Positions 1 to 8,362 of a stretch of DNA of 64,000 nucleotides are shown one piece after another. The notes beneath the pieces are model-generated. The model made no database searches, was not told the origin of the DNA, and worked only from the letters and a program-made list of their open reading frames with translations. Source of the DNA: Herbaspirillum sp. CF444 (GTDB lineage: Bacteria > Pseudomonadota > Gammaproteobacteria > Burkholderiales > Burkholderiaceae_D); assembly GCF_000282135.1 (NCBI RefSeq), contig NZ_AKJW01000065.1:36160-100159 (forward strand). The letters are read 5' to 3'. How positions within the stretch are numbered: the first letter of the stretch is position 1; each line of letters starts with the position of its first letter. Position numbers and translations under genes: made by a program.

Positions 1-603
1 CGCATGCGACAGCGCGTCGAGGCCGCTGGCCAGCGTCATGTCCCGCGGCAGGCTCAGCATCAGTTGCGCATCGATGATGGCGGCCTGCGGCCAGGTCCAG
101 TCCTGATGCAGGGAATATTTTTTGCCTGCCGCGGCATCCCAGATGGTGGCCCATGGCGTGACTTCGCTGCCGGTGCCGGCAGTGGTTGGGATGGCGATCA
201 GCATCTTGGCGCCGTCGCCGGACAGCGGTGCACCATCCTGCCGACCTTGCAAGTGCGAGAGCAATGCGTCGAAGCGGCCGGAAGACGTCTTGCTCAGCAT
301 GGCCTTGGCGCAGTCGATCACGCTGCCGCCGCCGAAGGCGACGATGCAGTCGACATCGGCGTGATCGCGCCAGACGCGCTCGTACATGGCGGCGAGCCAG
401 CTGACGTCGGGGTTGGGCTGCACGGCGTTTTCGATGCCGGCCAGTTGCGGGCCGAGCAATTCTGCGATGCGCGTTTCCAGCCCGAGCGGGGCGGCTTCGG
501 GGAAGGTGATCAGCAGGGCGCGCCTGCCGTCCAACAAGGCCGGCAACTGCGCCAGACTGCCGCTACCTGCCCGTACGGCGACCGGGTTGTGATAATTCCA
601 CAT
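1..603 (-). CDS. Phosphonate-cluster iron-containing alcohol dehydrogenase (partial)
   Basis: Read on the minus strand from an ATG at 603, the frame stays open to the window edge, so only about 200 N-terminal residues of a family of roughly 370 are seen. The glycine-rich FGGGSVID nucleotide-binding motif, the IPTTAGTGSEVT segment and the start of the metal site (DALSH at the cut end) mark a group III iron-containing alcohol dehydrogenase. It follows phnE by 31 bp in the same direction, which fits the iron-dehydrogenase type that recurs in phosphonate gene clusters and is thought to reduce or oxidise an aldehyde such as phosphonoacetaldehyde. The substrate is inferred from context only. Confidence 0.85.
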   Translation of the reverse strand, partial: MWNYHNPVAVRAGSGSLAQLPALLDGRRALLITFPEAAPLGLETRIAELLGPQLAGIENAVQPNPDVSWLAAMYERVWRDHADVDCIVAFGGGSVIDCAKAMLSKTSSGRFDALLSHLQGRQDGAPLSGDGAKMLIAIPTTAGTGSEVTPWATIWDAAAGKKYSLHQDWTWPQAAIIDAQLMLSLPRDMTLASGLDALSHA

Positions 604-634
604 GAAGTTCTTTGCTAAAAATGTGACTGAAAGA

Positions 635-1492
635 TTAATGCACCTTGCCGTCTTGAATCATCTGGCGCAGGCGGCTGGAGATGGTGTCGGCGACCACCAC
701 CATCAGCGTGACGACCACGATGCAGGTGGCGGTGTCCTGGTACTTGAACAGTTTCAGGCTGTTGACCAGTTCGAAGCCGAGACCGCCGGCGCCGACCATG
801 CCGAGCACGGTGGCCTGGCGCAGGTTGACTTCGAAGCGGTACAGCACGGTGGCGATCCAGGCGGTGATGACTTGCGGCAAGACGCCGAAGACGATCACCT
901 GCAGCGGACGGGCGCCGGTGGCGCGCAGCGCTTCGAGCGGGCCGTCGTCGATTTCCTCGATGCTTTCGGCGAAAAACTTGCCGACCATGCCCACGCCATG
1001 AAGCGCCAGCGCCAGCACGCCGGGAAAAGGGCCGAGGCCGACGGCGGAGACGAACACCAGCGCCAGGATCAGTTCGTTGATGCTGCGCGTGACGTTGAGC
1101 ACCTGGCGTACGGCCTGATAGACGACGCGGTTGCGATTGAGGTTGCGCGCCGCGAGGAAGGACACCGGGATGGCGACGATGACGCCGAGCAAGGTGCCCC
1201 AGATGGCGATCTGGATGGTTTCCACCGCAGGGCCGACCAGGTTGCCGAGGATCTTCCAGTTGGGCGGGAACGAGCGACTGAGGAAGTCGCCGATCTGCGG
1301 CAGGCCGTTGGCCAGTTCGCTCCAGCTCAGTTGCGTGCCTTGCGCGCTCCAGGCCAGGACGAAAGCGACGGCGACGACGGCGGCAATGCACAGCAGCCAG
1401 GCGCGCAGGGTCAGCGGACGGGCGCCGGTCCAGACGTAGTCGTGATAACTGGAGCTGGCCCGGTCCATTCCGGTTTGCATGGGCGTGCTCAT
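635..1492 (-). CDS. phnE: Phosphonate ABC transporter permease PhnE
   Basis: A 285-residue inner-membrane protein with about six hydrophobic segments and the binding-protein-dependent permease loop (around EALRATGARPLQ) that docks the ATPase. It is the membrane channel for phosphonate, phosphite or phosphate esters delivered by PhnD and energised by PhnC. Its ATG overlaps the phnC stop codon by four bases (ATGA), which shows translational coupling. Length and order (D-C-E) match known PhnCDE systems. The exact ligand cannot be read from the permease. Confidence 0.93.
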   Translation of the reverse strand: MSTPMQTGMDRASSSYHDYVWTGARPLTLRAWLLCIAAVVAVAFVLAWSAQGTQLSWSELANGLPQIGDFLSRSFPPNWKILGNLVGPAVETIQIAIWGTLLGVIVAIPVSFLAARNLNRNRVVYQAVRQVLNVTRSINELILALVFVSAVGLGPFPGVLALALHGVGMVGKFFAESIEEIDDGPLEALRATGARPLQVIVFGVLPQVITAWIATVLYRFEVNLRQATVLGMVGAGGLGFELVNSLKLFKYQDTATCIVVVTLMVVVADTISSRLRQMIQDGKVH

Positions 1493-2310
1493 GACAGGGC
1501 TCCTTCCAGCACCATGTCAGCGGGCTGGTTTGCGTGGCGAAGTGCGTTGTGCAATTCGTCCTGCGCCTTGACCTGGTCGAGTCCGGAATAAATCAGATTG
1601 AGGTGAGAATCGCGCAACTCGTCGCCGCTACCGTCGAACACCAGTTTGCCGCCCGACAGACCGACGATGCGGTCGCCGAATTCACGGGCGTAGTCGACCT
1701 GGTGCAGGTTGCAGACCACGGTGATGCCGAGTTCGCGGCAGGCCGCGCGCAGGTATTGCAGCACCAGGCGCGAAGTTTTGGGATCCAGGCTGGCGACCGG
1801 TTCGTCGGCCAGGATGACTTGCGGACGCTGCGCCAGGGCGCGGGCAATGCCGACGCGCTGACGCTGGCCGCCGGAGAGCGCATCGGTGCGCTGCTCCGCC
1901 TTGTGTTCCAGCTCGACGCGGCGCAGGCAATCCATCGCCAGCGCCACATCCTGACGGCTGAACAATTGCAGCACCGAGCTGAGCGTCGAGGTCTGGCCGA
2001 GCCGGCCGGTCAGTACGTTCTTCAGTACCGACAGGCGCGGCACGACGTTGTGATGCTGGAAAATCATCGCCACTTGCTGGCGCAACTTGCGGACGTTGCC
2101 GTTGCGCGCATCGGTGGCATCGAATCCGGCCGCCACCAGTTCGCCGGAAGTCGGTGTCGCCAGACCGTTGATACAGCGCAGCAAGGTCGACTTGCCGGCG
2201 CCGGACGGTCCCAGCACGACCAGGAATTCTCCGGGAGCGACATCGAGGTCGATGCCGCGCAGCACGGCATTGCTGCCGTATTGCTTGGTGAGCGAACGGA
2301 TCTTGATCAT
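1489..2310 (-). CDS. phnC: Phosphonate ABC transporter ATP-binding protein PhnC
   Basis: A 273-residue ATPase that powers phosphonate import. Walker A is GPSGAGKST, the ABC signature is LSGGQRQRVGIARAL, and Walker B is VILADEPVASLD. The frame is open further upstream, but the ATG at 2310 is chosen because it overlaps the phnD stop as ATGA and gives the usual family N-terminus (MIKIRSLTKQYG). It lies between phnD and phnE with four-base overlaps on both sides, so the three are almost certainly one transcript. Confidence 0.95.
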   Translation of the reverse strand: MIKIRSLTKQYGSNAVLRGIDLDVAPGEFLVVLGPSGAGKSTLLRCINGLATPTSGELVAAGFDATDARNGNVRKLRQQVAMIFQHHNVVPRLSVLKNVLTGRLGQTSTLSSVLQLFSRQDVALAMDCLRRVELEHKAEQRTDALSGGQRQRVGIARALAQRPQVILADEPVASLDPKTSRLVLQYLRAACRELGITVVCNLHQVDYAREFGDRIVGLSGGKLVFDGSGDELRDSHLNLIYSGLDQVKAQDELHNALRHANQPADMVLEGALS

Positions 2311-3179
2311 TTCATGGCCTTGAGGTCGAGATTGAGGATCTTGGCGGTGTCGCGCACGACGTTGTAGGCAGCGTCGGTGGTCGGCACGAAACCGTTGAGC
2401 ACGCCCTGGTCGCCCCATTCGACGTTCTTGACGTTGGCGAAGGCGGCGGCGATTTTCTTCTTCAGCTCGGGATCGAGATCCTTGCGCCAGACCATCGGCG
2501 ACTCAGGGATGTCCGGCGAAGTCCAGACGATGTTGAAGTCGGCTTGCTTGACCACGCCCTTGGCGACGGAAGCGGCAAAGATGCGGTCGGCCACGGCGGC
2601 GGCGTCGACCTTCTTGTTGGCGACGGCCAGGATGCTGGCGTCATGCGAGCCTGAGAAGATCACGCGCGAGAAATACTTGTTCGGCTCGATGCCTTGCTTT
2701 TGCAGGCCGGCGGTCGGGAACAGGTGGCCCGACGCCGACGACGGATCGACGAACGCCATGGTGCGGCCCTTGAGTTGCGGCACGGTGTCGATGCCGCTGT
2801 CCTTGCGCACGATGATCAGGCTCTTGTAAGAACTTTTGCCGGTCTTCTTGGTTTCGGCCACGGAGAAGGCTTCGACGTTGGCGATCGAGCTTGCCAGCAC
2901 ATAGGAGAACGGGCCGAGGTAGGCGACGTCCAGCTTCTTCGAGCGCAGCGCTTCGATGATGCCGTTGTAGTCGGTGGCGATGAAAGGCTTGACCGGCATG
3001 CCGAGCTGTTCTTGCAGGCTGTCGATGACCTTCTTGCTGTTTTCCAGCATGGCTTGCGAATCTTCAGCCGGGATCAGGCCGACGGTTAATTGCTGGGGTT
3101 GAGCAGCGAATGCGGAGGTCGAGGAAATCAGGCTGAGGCACAAGGCCAAAGGGCGGAAAAGGGCGGAGAGACGTTTCAT
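2307..3179 (-). CDS. phnD: Phosphonate ABC transporter substrate-binding protein PhnD
   Basis: A 290-residue periplasmic binding protein. Residues 1-25 form a signal peptide ending at AFA-A. The mature part begins with LTVGLIPAED and includes the PhnD-family YLGPFSYVLA segment. It would capture phosphonates or phosphite in the periplasm and hand them to PhnE/PhnC. It is the first gene of the minus-strand operon and is divergent from the LysR regulator, with a 149-bp shared control region. Ligand preference is not readable. Confidence 0.94.
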   Translation of the reverse strand: MKRLSALFRPLALCLSLISSTSAFAAQPQQLTVGLIPAEDSQAMLENSKKVIDSLQEQLGMPVKPFIATDYNGIIEALRSKKLDVAYLGPFSYVLASSIANVEAFSVAETKKTGKSSYKSLIIVRKDSGIDTVPQLKGRTMAFVDPSSASGHLFPTAGLQKQGIEPNKYFSRVIFSGSHDASILAVANKKVDAAAVADRIFAASVAKGVVKQADFNIVWTSPDIPESPMVWRKDLDPELKKKIAAAFANVKNVEWGDQGVLNGFVPTTDAAYNVVRDTAKILNLDLKAMK

Positions 3180-3264
3180 GATGCTCCTGGCGGTGGCGAG
3201 TGAGGTCCGTCCCGTTGCGATACCGGGACGGGCTTGTGTTCATGACCGACAGAATAGGGAGCTA

Positions 3265-3293
3265 TTGTGACCGCTTTATTATCGATATAATCA
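3265..3293. promoter_or_regulatory. Candidate lysR/phn control region
   Basis: Between phnD and the LysR gene, TTATTATCGATATAATCA (3276-3293) forms an imperfect inverted repeat with the T-N11-A spacing typical of LysR sites. A TATAAT (3286-3291) overlaps it, with a weak TTGTGA 15 bp upstream reading toward the LysR gene. This suggests that the regulator binds on its own promoter. Inference from pattern only. Confidence 0.35.
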
Positions 3294-3328
3294 GGAGATT
3301 GACGATTACCTATTGATGGAATCTATAG

Positions 3329-4201
3329 ATGACGCCTTCGCAACTCCGCGCCTTTCTTGCCGTCGCCCGCAATCGGGGTTTCAGCGCTGCCGCGCGCACG
3401 CTCGGCGTGAGCCAGCCGACCCTGACCTCGCAGGTGCAGGCGCTGGAACGCCAGCACAACGTCGAACTGTTCTACCGGCGTGGCCGCCGTCTCGACCTGA
3501 CCGACACCGGCCAGCGCCTGTTGCCGATCGCACAAAAGATCGCCGAGCTGGAACTGGACGCCTACAACCTGCTGTACAACTCCGGCGTGCTCAATATCGG
3601 TCATCTGAAGATCGGTGCGGTCGGTCCTTTTCACGTGATTGAGATGGTGGACGCCTATCGGCGCAAGTTTCCCAATGTGGAATTGTCGATCCGCATGGGT
3701 AATTCGGCCGAAACCATGGCGGATCTGGAAAATTACGTCACCGACGTCGCCGTGCTAGCCAGTTTCAACGACGATCCGCGTTTCGTCGCGGTGCCGTATG
3801 CCGATCACGCCATCGTGGTGTTCGCCCACGTCGATCATCCGTTCGCCAAACGCGATTCGATCGCCTTGCAGGATTTGCACGGTCAGCCGATGGTGATGCG
3901 CGAGCAGGGGTCAACCACGCGGCTGGCGCTGGAAAAGGTGTTGAAGGAAGCCGACGTCATGCCGCGCGTGGTGATGGAAATCGGCAGCCGCGAAGCCCTG
4001 CGCGAAGCCGTGGCGCGCGGCATTGGTCTGGGGACGGTGTCGGAGGCGGAGTTCGTGCCGGATCCGCGTTTCAAGTTGTTGCCGATTGAGGGCAATCCGG
4101 TCAGCACGCATACCTATATTTATTGCCTGGCGGATCGCAAGGACAGCCGCCTGGTGGCGTCGTTCCTACAGCAGGTTTCTGCTATGCCGGCGACTGAATG
4201 A
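3329..4201 (+). CDS. LysR-family regulator of the phosphonate cluster
   Basis: A 290-residue LysR-type regulator. The N-terminal winged helix-turn-helix (residues 1-60, with SAAARTLGVSQPTLTSQVQALE) is followed by a periplasmic-binding-like effector domain. It is divergent from phnD, and its opening resembles the LysR subgroup linked to aminoethylphosphonate catabolism, so control of the phn operon is the natural inference. Its last 20 bases overlap the convergent hydrolase gene. The start used begins right at the helix-turn-helix, as in relatives. No strong ribosome binding site is visible. Confidence 0.85.
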   Translation: MTPSQLRAFLAVARNRGFSAAARTLGVSQPTLTSQVQALERQHNVELFYRRGRRLDLTDTGQRLLPIAQKIAELELDAYNLLYNSGVLNIGHLKIGAVGPFHVIEMVDAYRRKFPNVELSIRMGNSAETMADLENYVTDVAVLASFNDDPRFVAVPYADHAIVVFAHVDHPFAKRDSIALQDLHGQPMVMREQGSTTRLALEKVLKEADVMPRVVMEIGSREALREAVARGIGLGTVSEAEFVPDPRFKLLPIEGNPVSTHTYIYCLADRKDSRLVASFLQQVSAMPATE

Positions 4202-4961
4202 ACGCGTGCATCAACGCCAGCACGGCTTCGGCCTGTTCCTGATGCGGCGTGTGACCGCATTGTTCGATCAGTTGCATGCGGGCGCCGGGGATGCCGTCCA
4301 CGATAGCATCGATCTGGCGGCGCGTGCCGTACTGGTCGTCGATGCCTTGCAGTATCAGCGCCGGGCAGGCGATGGACGGCAGCACTTCTTCGATATTCCA
4401 TGTTGCAAAATCCGGCGTCAGCCAGGTATCCGACCAGGCACGGAAGATCTGCTCGGTCTTGTCGCCGTGATATCTGCTCAAACCGCGTAACTTGCCGTCG
4501 GCGTAGGCTTGCTCGGCGACGCGGATGCCCTCGAGAGTGACGGTTTCGACAAAGACGTGCGCCGCTTCGGTGACGATGCCGCGCAGATTTGCCGGCTGTT
4601 GTGCCGCATGCAACAAGGCAATGCTGCCGCCGTCGGAGTGGCCGATGAGGAGGTAAGGCTGTCTCACGGACAAGGCCTGCGAAAGAACCTGAGGCAGTTC
4701 GTCTAACGCGTAACGATGCAGATAATCGGTTGTGCGCATATGCTGCAACGCATCGGAAAGACCGTAGCCGAGGCGGTCGTACAGCAGGCCGGAGCAGCCC
4801 GTCATCGCACACAAACGACGCGGAAAATCCTTCCACATTGCAGTGCAACCCAAACCTTCATGGAGGAAGACCAGGCAGGGCTTGCCGGCTTGTCCATCGA
4901 TCAATTCGTAGTAGATATTTTGTTGTCCGCCGGCGGCGAGATCGATGCTGAGATGGGGCAT
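4182..4961 (-). CDS. Alpha/beta hydrolase
   Basis: A 259-residue hydrolase. It has the oxyanion-hole segment FLHEGLG near residue 35, the nucleophile elbow GHSDGGS around residue 110, an acid region LILQGIDDQYGT, and the late histidine in QCGHTPHQE. No signal peptide is seen, so it should be cytoplasmic. Family members cleave esters, amides or C-C bonds, and the substrate is not predictable here. It converges with and overlaps the LysR gene by 20 bp. It is probably monocistronic. Confidence 0.85.
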   Translation of the reverse strand: MPHLSIDLAAGGQQNIYYELIDGQAGKPCLVFLHEGLGCTAMWKDFPRRLCAMTGCSGLLYDRLGYGLSDALQHMRTTDYLHRYALDELPQVLSQALSVRQPYLLIGHSDGGSIALLHAAQQPANLRGIVTEAAHVFVETVTLEGIRVAEQAYADGKLRGLSRYHGDKTEQIFRAWSDTWLTPDFATWNIEEVLPSIACPALILQGIDDQYGTRRQIDAIVDGIPGARMQLIEQCGHTPHQEQAEAVLALMHAFIQSPA

Positions 4962-5129
4962 GAAAGAGGGAGATGCCGGTGATGGGATGCGCTAGTTTTC
5001 CATGTTTTCATGTTCCCGTGCGAAGCACGACGTAAAAGAAAGTGAAACAAGCCGAAATCTTTGTCCCGCTCAAAAATAAATCTGCTATCTTTATATCCGG
5101 TACTGACCTGAACACATAAGGAGACACGT

Positions 5130-5336
5130 ATGGATTTGGTTGAGAAATTCGACGCTAAAGGCAAGACCGGAGCTGCCTACCACGTAGAGGTGTACCAGAC
5201 GCCCATTGAAGAGGCGGACAAGACTGCACCGGAAGGTCTCAAGACCTACAAGCTGAACGACGGACGGGCGCTCGATCCTTTATCGGACGCCAAATTCAAG
5301 ATCGTCCAGACCGGAGAAAAAATCTATCGCGTGTGA
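5130..5336 (+). CDS. Small hypothetical protein (68 aa)
   Basis: A 68-residue protein rich in charged residues, without signal peptide, membrane segment or recognised motif. The reading is supported by a good ribosome binding site (AAGGAGA at 5119-5125) and by a strong terminator right after the stop codon (5359-5388), so this is a real monocistronic gene. Its function is unknown. The beta-strand-like ending KFKIVQTGEKIYRV suggests a small folded domain, which is inference. Confidence 0.7.
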   Translation: MDLVEKFDAKGKTGAAYHVEVYQTPIEEADKTAPEGLKTYKLNDGRALDPLSDAKFKIVQTGEKIYRV

Positions 5337-5358
5337 CAGGCATCGACCGCACAAACTC

Positions 5359-5388
5359 AAACGGCAGACATCGCGTCTGCCGTTTTTA
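5359..5388 (+). terminator. Intrinsic terminator
   Basis: An 11-bp perfect stem (AAACGGCAGAC paired with GTCTGCCGTTT) with a five-base loop is followed by a T-rich tract. It ends the 68-residue gene just upstream. Confidence 0.9.
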
Positions 5389-5415
5389 TTTATATCATTT
5401 CAAGTCGACGTCAAT

Positions 5416-5976
5416 TCAACCGCCGCCGCCCGGCTTGCGATAGCCGCCTTCCACCCAGCGTTCGGCGCTGGCCGCGCTCAGCTTGAAATTCGGCGCCACC
5501 TGCACCTTGGCCAGCAATTCGCCGGCTTCGTCCCAGGCTTTGAGATCGGCATAGGGGAAATCGTCGTCGGGCACGATATCCAGCGTCACCCTGATGCTGC
5601 CGTCGGCGCCGTCGACGGTGATGTTCTTGTGCAATTGCGCATGCAGTTGCTGCTCGCTGCGACGGCGGAATTCGGATGCCGTCTTGACCAGCGTGTTGAA
5701 GGCCGGTTTGTCCATCGGCTTGGGATTCTTCTTGTCGCGGCCCATGGTCCAGGGACCGATCAGCGTCGGTTCGCGCTCGCCTTCGCGCGTCATCTCGACG
5801 GCCCAGCCGTCATCGTCGTCATTCTTGATGATGCGCGCGGTCCAGCCTTCGTCGCGCCACAGGCGCGGCTCGTGAATGACGTCGGAAACGTCGGTGGTCT
5901 GGTCGTCGGAGGCATCTGGCGTAGCGGTGGAAAGGTCTGGCATGGATTGCAATAAAGGTGGAACAAGGTCCGCCAT
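5416..5976 (-). CDS. Hypothetical protein (about 186 aa)
   Basis: An acidic, probably cytoplasmic protein of unknown function, with a DDDDGW stretch and a glycine-rich C-terminus (KPGGGG). The frame is open back to 6141, but that would overlap the start of the CYTH gene on the other strand. ATG codons at 5979, 5976 and 5943 are more likely starts, none with a strong ribosome binding site. The 5976 start is used here. It is divergent from the CYTH gene. The regular pattern of charged and aromatic residues looks like true coding sequence, but no family is recognised. Confidence 0.65.
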   Translation of the reverse strand: MADLVPPLLQSMPDLSTATPDASDDQTTDVSDVIHEPRLWRDEGWTARIIKNDDDDGWAVEMTREGEREPTLIGPWTMGRDKKNPKPMDKPAFNTLVKTASEFRRRSEQQLHAQLHKNITVDGADGSIRVTLDIVPDDDFPYADLKAWDEAGELLAKVQVAPNFKLSAASAERWVEGGYRKPGGGG

Positions 5977-6115
5977 CATAGTGGAATATTTCCGGCGGCG
6001 CTCATGTACCGAACATCCTGCGGCCATCCGACACAAATGCAAAAGCGCGAAAATTGCCATCCATGTAACAAGCGTGTCACGAAATCCGATCGCAATTGCG
6101 GTTAAACTCGCGGCC

Positions 6116-6754
6116 ATGGAAATCGAACTCAAACTATCCATCGCCCCGCGCGATGTCGACGCCTTTCATCAATTGCCGCTGTTGAAAGAATATTCATCCG
6201 GCGCGCCGGAAGTGCGGGAGCTGTTCAGCATCTATGTCGATACGCCTGGCTTGCATCTGAAGCAACACCGGTCGGCCTTGCGCGTGCGCAAGGTCGGCGA
6301 TCGGTGGCTGCAGACTTACAAAGGCGGCGGCAAGGTTGAAGCCGGGCTGCATCAGCGCCATGAATGGGAATGCGAGGTTTCCGGGCCGGAAATCGATATC
6401 GACAGCTTGCTGCCGCTGATCGACAACCCGTCCGCGCGCGCGGCGCTGGAAGAACCCGGCCTGGCGGAACAATTGCGCGAAGTCTTTACGACCAGCTTCC
6501 AGCGGACCACCTGGATGCTGCATTTGCCGCAGGATACGGTGGTCGAGCTGGCGCTGGACCAGGGCTTCGTATCGGCTGGCGATGACACGGCGGTGCTGTG
6601 CGAGATCGAACTGGAACTCAAGTCCGGCCAGACCGATGCCTTGCTGGCGTTTTCACGGACGCTGAGACTGGCGATTAGTTTGGAGCCGAGCAATATCAGC
6701 AAGGCACAGCGTGGTTTTGCGCTGCGCTATTCAGAGGCCGACAGTTCGTTGTAA
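6116..6754 (+). CDS. CYTH-domain protein (inorganic triphosphatase-like)
   Basis: A 212-residue protein with the CYTH signature ExExK at residues 2-6 (MEIELKL), which fixes the start at 6116 although the frame is open further upstream. Alternating charged strands (LRVRKVGDRWLQTYK, HEWECEV, CEIELELK) line the triphosphate tunnel of this family. Known relatives hydrolyse inorganic triphosphate or, less often, nucleotide or thiamine triphosphates in the cytoplasm. The C-terminal CHAD domain seen in some relatives is absent. It stands alone between a divergent gene and the MFS transporter. Confidence 0.85.
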   Translation: MEIELKLSIAPRDVDAFHQLPLLKEYSSGAPEVRELFSIYVDTPGLHLKQHRSALRVRKVGDRWLQTYKGGGKVEAGLHQRHEWECEVSGPEIDIDSLLPLIDNPSARAALEEPGLAEQLREVFTTSFQRTTWMLHLPQDTVVELALDQGFVSAGDDTAVLCEIELELKSGQTDALLAFSRTLRLAISLEPSNISKAQRGFALRYSEADSSL

Positions 6755-6913
6755 CGTTTTCCCTCGACAATTCTCCCCGACATTTCGATGGTGTCTTTTC
6801 CGGCAGTGGCATGGATGCTGCTTGCCGGAACAGGACGGCCGGGCTCGCACTGGTCTGGTGCGCACCGGCCGTTTCAATCACATTATCCGAATCGATTTCG
6901 TCTGGGGGGACAC

Positions 6914-8245
6914 ATGAACAGCATTGCAGCAACTGCGCCGCTACCGGCCGCCGGTAGCGTGGAAGAACGCGATATCACCTTCCGCCGGATCGTCTGGCGC
7001 ATCATTCCCTTCGTTACCCTGATCTGGTTCCTGGCCTGGGTCGACCGCGTCAACGTCGGTTTCGCCAAGCTGACCATGATGAGCGACCTGGCCTGGTCGG
7101 ACGCCGTCTACGGTGCCGGCGCAGGGATCTTCTTCATCGGCTATTTCATTTTCGAAGTGCCGAGCAATCTGGCGCTGCAAAAGTTCGGCGCGCGCAAAAC
7201 CATCATGCGCATCACCATCGGCTGGGGCATTACCTGTGTGCTGATGGCCTGGGTGCAGACCTCTGCACAGTTTTATATCCTACGCTTTCTGATGGGCGCC
7301 TTCGAAGCCGGCCTGCAACCGGGCGTGATCCTGTATCTGACTTACTGGCTGCCGACGCACAGACGCGGCAAGGCGCTGGGCGTGTTCGTTTCGGCCTCTG
7401 CGGTGTCGCTGGTGCTGGGCAGCCCGCTCGCCGCCTACATCATGGAGTTGTCGCAAGGCCTGGGTGGTTTCAAGGGCTGGCAATGGTTGTTCGTCATCGA
7501 GGGAATTCCATCGATCCTGGCCGGGCTGGCCGCCTACTTTTTGCTGACCGACCGGCCGCGCGACGCGAAATGGCTGAGCGAGCGCGAAAAGGCGCATGTC
7601 GAAACCGAATTGTCGGCTGAAGACCAGGCGCTGGGGCCGCGTGAACACAGCTTCTTCGCCTCGTTGCGCAGTGCGCGCATGTGGGCGTTGATTGCCGTGT
7701 TTTTCTGCATCATCGCCGGCAACGCGACGCTGGTCTATTACGGACCGAGTCTGGTGAAGGAAGTGGGCTTTACCGACATCAAGACCCTGGGCTGGGTCAT
7801 GGGCGGAATCTATTGCTGCGGATGGTTCGGCATGCTGCTCAACGGCTACTTGTCGGACCGCAACAAGGAAGTGCGCATTCACACTGCCGTGGCCGCGGCC
7901 ATCGGCGCGACCGGCTTGTTGTTGGCGGCTTATTTTCTGGGGCAGAAGAGCGCTGCCGGCGTGGTGTTTGCGCTGGCGCTGTCGTCGGCCGGCACCATGG
8001 GCGCGATTCCTGTGTTCTGGCAGTTGCCGGGGCGCTTCCTGTCAGGCACCGCGATCGTGGTGGGGCTGGCGGTGATCAATTCGGTGGCGAATCTGGCGGG
8101 CTATTTTTCGCCGCAGTTGCTGGGTTATCTGAAGACCACCACCGGGCAATACGGCAAGGGCCTGACCACCATCGCCATTGTCGAATTCATGGCGACGGCG
8201 ATGATTTTTGCGTTTATCAGCAAGACATCTAAATCGGAAAAATAA
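6914..8245 (+). CDS. MFS transporter, anion:cation symporter type
   Basis: A 443-residue membrane protein with about 12 hydrophobic segments. WVDRVNVGFAKL after the first helix, the GARKTIMRITIGWG loop and RFLMGAFEAGLQPGVILYL are typical of the anion:cation symporter branch, whose members import organic acids such as tartrate, hexuronates or phthalate derivatives. The ATG at 6914 is chosen for its ribosome binding site (GGGGGA at 6905-6910). The frame upstream lacks membrane character. No catabolic gene lies next to it, so the substrate is unknown. It is followed by a copy of the 79-bp repeat. Confidence 0.88.
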   Translation: MNSIAATAPLPAAGSVEERDITFRRIVWRIIPFVTLIWFLAWVDRVNVGFAKLTMMSDLAWSDAVYGAGAGIFFIGYFIFEVPSNLALQKFGARKTIMRITIGWGITCVLMAWVQTSAQFYILRFLMGAFEAGLQPGVILYLTYWLPTHRRGKALGVFVSASAVSLVLGSPLAAYIMELSQGLGGFKGWQWLFVIEGIPSILAGLAAYFLLTDRPRDAKWLSEREKAHVETELSAEDQALGPREHSFFASLRSARMWALIAVFFCIIAGNATLVYYGPSLVKEVGFTDIKTLGWVMGGIYCCGWFGMLLNGYLSDRNKEVRIHTAVAAAIGATGLLLAAYFLGQKSAAGVVFALALSSAGTMGAIPVFWQLPGRFLSGTAIVVGLAVINSVANLAGYFSPQLLGYLKTTTGQYGKGLTTIAIVEFMATAMIFAFISKTSKSEK

Positions 8246-8265
8246 GACTGTCTGAGAGTTTTGCT

Positions 8266-8344
8266 GTCGTCCCAGCGAACGCTGGGACCCAGTGTCGTGA
8301 CAAACGTCGATACGACGCTGGGTCCTGACTTTCGTCAGGACGAC
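8266..8344 (+). repeat. 79-bp palindromic intergenic repeat, copy 1
   Basis: It begins GTCGTCCCAGCG and ends GGACGAC, so its ends are complementary. Inside are three hairpins: CCCAGCG/CGCTGGG, CCAGTGTCGT paired with ACGACGCTGG, and CCTGAC/GTCAGG. It sits between the 3' ends of the MFS and ftsK genes. Copies 2 and 3 at 16918 and 36676 have exactly the same length. Confidence 0.9.
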
Positions 8345-8362
8345 GGCAATGCAGGCCGTTTA

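Noticed and set aside
602..1591. A 329-codon plus-strand frame across phnE
   Set aside because: PhnE, PhnC and PhnD on the minus strand have full motifs and four-base overlaps. The plus frame has none.
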